A DNA stretch of 25,212 nucleotides from 66-474 sp051962095 (lineage in GTDB: Bacteria; Pseudomonadota; Gammaproteobacteria; Xanthomonadales; Rhodanobacteraceae): the NCBI GenBank assembly GCA_051962095.1, contig JBQCCP010000161.1, positions 1-25,212 on the forward strand, given 5' to 3'. A program made the translations under genes and the position numbers. Below, piece after piece: positions 24,112 to 25,212 of the stretch (positions within the stretch are counted from its first letter, which is position 1; every line of letters begins with the position of its first letter). The notes beneath the pieces are model-generated. The model saw only the letters and a list, made by a program, of their open reading frames with translations, ran no database searches and had not been told where the DNA came from.

Positions 24112-24513
24112 TTGTTGTTCTCCCCCAAGTTGGGTGTCAAGAAAAGTTGTGATCCCGGTCCCACCCCGGGCTCGGGTCAGGCAGACTGCAAGACCCGTGC
24201 CATACGGCACATGCGTAACAATTCCTGATATGTGATGCGCGTCCCGTAACCATTGTGACAGAACGGAAACTTGCAGGTGGCGGGACCGGTTCGATCCTGC
24301 TAGGCAGGAACCAGCCGGCCGCACAGGACAGGTGGGCGAGAATGGGTCCATGGATCTGGATCAAATGGATCGCGGCTGGGGTGCGAGCGGTTGACTTGGG
24401 CGCCGCGAGCCGCAAAAATACGCAGTCTTTGTGATCCAAACTGTCGAGACCCGGGTGTCATCGAACATCGCCGGGTTCTTGGTGTCGGCAGGAAAACCGA
24501 TACCCAACTTGTC
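24112..24513. other. intergenic region between the divergent pilus and tRNA/tuf operons
   Basis: About 400 bp hold no gene I can support; the short open frames lack family features or start sites. On the pilus side there is an inverted repeat GTGCC-atac-GGCAC (24197-24210), about 90 bp before the pilin start, that may bind a regulator. A TTGACA at about 24133-24138 on the minus strand lies too close to the pilin ATG to be a normal -35 box. On the tRNA side lies the promoter at 24391-24419. Confidence 0.5.
24391..24419 (+). promoter_or_regulatory. candidate sigma70 promoter of the tRNA-tuf operon
   Basis: TTGACT (24391-24396) and AAAAAT (24414-24419) are separated by 17 bp, about 95 bp before the first tRNA-Tyr sequence. 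The -35 matches at 5/6 and the -10 at 4/6. Confidence 0.5.
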
Positions 24514-24676
24514 GGAGGGATACCCAAGCGGCCAACGGGGGCAGACTGTAAATCTGCTGGCTTACGCCTTCGGTGGTTCGACTAAGTTCGCCGGGAGCGA
24601 ACTTGAACGCGACGCGCAAGCGGCGCGGCCCGAAGGGCGAGCCCCATGGATGGGGCGAGTCATCCACCTCCCGCCA
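24514..24676 (+). pseudogene. tRNA-Tyr copy interrupted by an 80-bp insertion in the T-loop
   Basis: Bases 24514-24581 are identical to the first 68 bases of the intact tRNA-Tyr at 24708, up to TTCGA in the T-loop. After 80 unrelated bases, 24662-24676 (ATCCACCTCCCGCCA) resumes the tRNA with one change from ATCCACCTCCCTCCA. The change makes an A-G mismatch in the acceptor stem, and the following bases are CAC rather than CCA. The 68 + 15 bases equal the intact body. The gene should not give a functional tRNA. Confidence 0.85.
24582..24661 (+). mobile_element. 80-bp palindromic insertion with two GGA-loop hairpins
   Basis: The insert contains hairpins AAGTTCGC-cggga-GCGAACTT (24584-24604) and GCCCC-ATGGAT-GGGGC (24641-24656). 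With one flanking base pair at the left, its ends read GACT...AGTC, a 4-bp inverted repeat. It has no coding capacity and no clear target duplication. It looks like a small non-autonomous element of the kind found in the other gaps. Confidence 0.6.
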
Positions 24677-24707
24677 CACAACACAGGAAATTGCAGCAAC
24701 AAAATTT

Positions 24708-24793
24708 GGAGGGATACCCAAGCGGCCAACGGGGGCAGACTGTAAATCTGCTGGCTTACGCCTTCGGTGGTTCGAATCCACCTCCCTCCACCA
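24708..24793 (+). tRNA. tRNA-Tyr(GTA)
   Basis: An 86-nt class II tRNA: acceptor GGAGGGA/TCCCTCC, anticodon stem GCAGA/TCTGC with loop CTGTAAA (anticodon GTA), long variable arm, T-arm GGTGG-TTCGAAT-CCACC, encoded CCA. It is the intact copy of the broken gene 32 bp upstream. Confidence 0.97.
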
Positions 24794-24838
24794 GTTCCAT
24801 GCAACGGAGCCAAGGCTCCGCCAGAGAACACCGCCGAT

Positions 24839-24912
<74 letters not shown>

Positions 24913-24943
24913 TTGAATGAGTTTCACGCACAGCATCAGCCTT

Positions 24944-25019
<76 letters not shown>

Positions 25020-25072
25020 CCCGCGGTTCGCCGCTGTCAGATCAACGCAAAGTTCCTGTCGAGGATTGAGTC

Positions 25073-25212
25073 ATGTCCAAAGAGAAATTCGAGCGCAAGA
25101 AGCCGCACGTGAACGTGGGGACGATTGGTCACGTGGACCACGGCAAGACGACGTTGACGGCGGCGCTGACGAAGGTGGGCGCGGAGCGGTTTGGCGGCGA
25201 GTTCAAGGCGTA
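25073..25212 (+). CDS. tuf: elongation factor Tu, 5' part (cut by window edge)
   Basis: EF-Tu delivers aminoacyl-tRNA to the ribosome as a GTP complex. The first 46 residues are visible: MSKEKFERKKPHVNVGTIGH, then VDHGKTTLTAALTKVG, which contains the P-loop GHVDHGKT. A GAGGATTGAG ribosome-binding region precedes ATG 25073. The upstream Tyr-Gly-Thr tRNAs identify this as the tufB-type copy, co-transcribed with tRNAs. Confidence 0.97.
   Translation, partial: MSKEKFERKKPHVNVGTIGHVDHGKTTLTAALTKVGAERFGGEFKA

Noticed and set aside
24354..24371. Repeated GATCTGGATC / AATGGATC words near the tRNA promoter
   Set aside because: Short, imperfect and without a consistent spacing or stem; no function can be supported.

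Overview
The window looks like chromosomal DNA from a GC-rich gammaproteobacterium, most likely order Lysobacterales (Xanthomonadales), probably near Rhodanobacteraceae. This rests on the gene order (hemA-prfA facing a TPR lipoprotein-lolB-tRNA-Gln-prs-rplY-pth-ychF block), a large TonB receptor with a FecI/FecR pair, and intergenic palindromes built on a GTCATTCCGGC-type end. The species call is inference.

Layout. Bases 1-548 are visibly AT-rich and hold the tail of an unrecognised gene plus a small four-helix membrane protein; they look foreign. From 5196 down to 577 on the minus strand run hemA, prfA and a SPINDLY-type (GT41) TPR glycosyltransferase, tightly packed. Divergent from hemA, the plus strand carries a TPR lipoprotein and lolB. 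Next should come ispE, but only a relic of about 14 codons is recognisable. It is followed by a good sigma70 promoter and about 340 nt of hairpin-rich, apparently non-coding DNA leading into tRNA-Gln, then prs, rplY, pth and ychF. Each gap between prs, rplY, pth and ychF holds a MITE-like palindromic repeat.

From 12445 to 18929 is a sensing and uptake locus. An ECF sigma factor, its FecR anti-sigma regulator and an STN-domain TonB-dependent receptor lie on the minus strand. Divergent from them are an exported cyanophycinase-family peptidase and a META-domain lipoprotein. From 24111 down to 18933 is a compact chaperone-usher pilus operon: pilin, chaperone, usher, tip adhesin. The last three genes overlap by ATGA, and a strong hairpin sits after the pilin gene. 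The right end is the classic tRNA-Tyr/tRNA-Gly/tRNA-Thr/tuf operon, in which a first tRNA-Tyr copy is broken by an 80-bp insertion in its T-loop.

The most unusual theme is a set of intergenic hairpins whose loops contain GGA (often AUGGAU). They occur in the pre-tRNA-Gln region, in the prs-rplY gap, downstream of ychF and inside the tRNA-Tyr insertion. They resemble CsrA/RsmA-binding hairpins. That link is inference, but in the tandem pair after ychF the sequence differences fall in the loop and spare the GGA.
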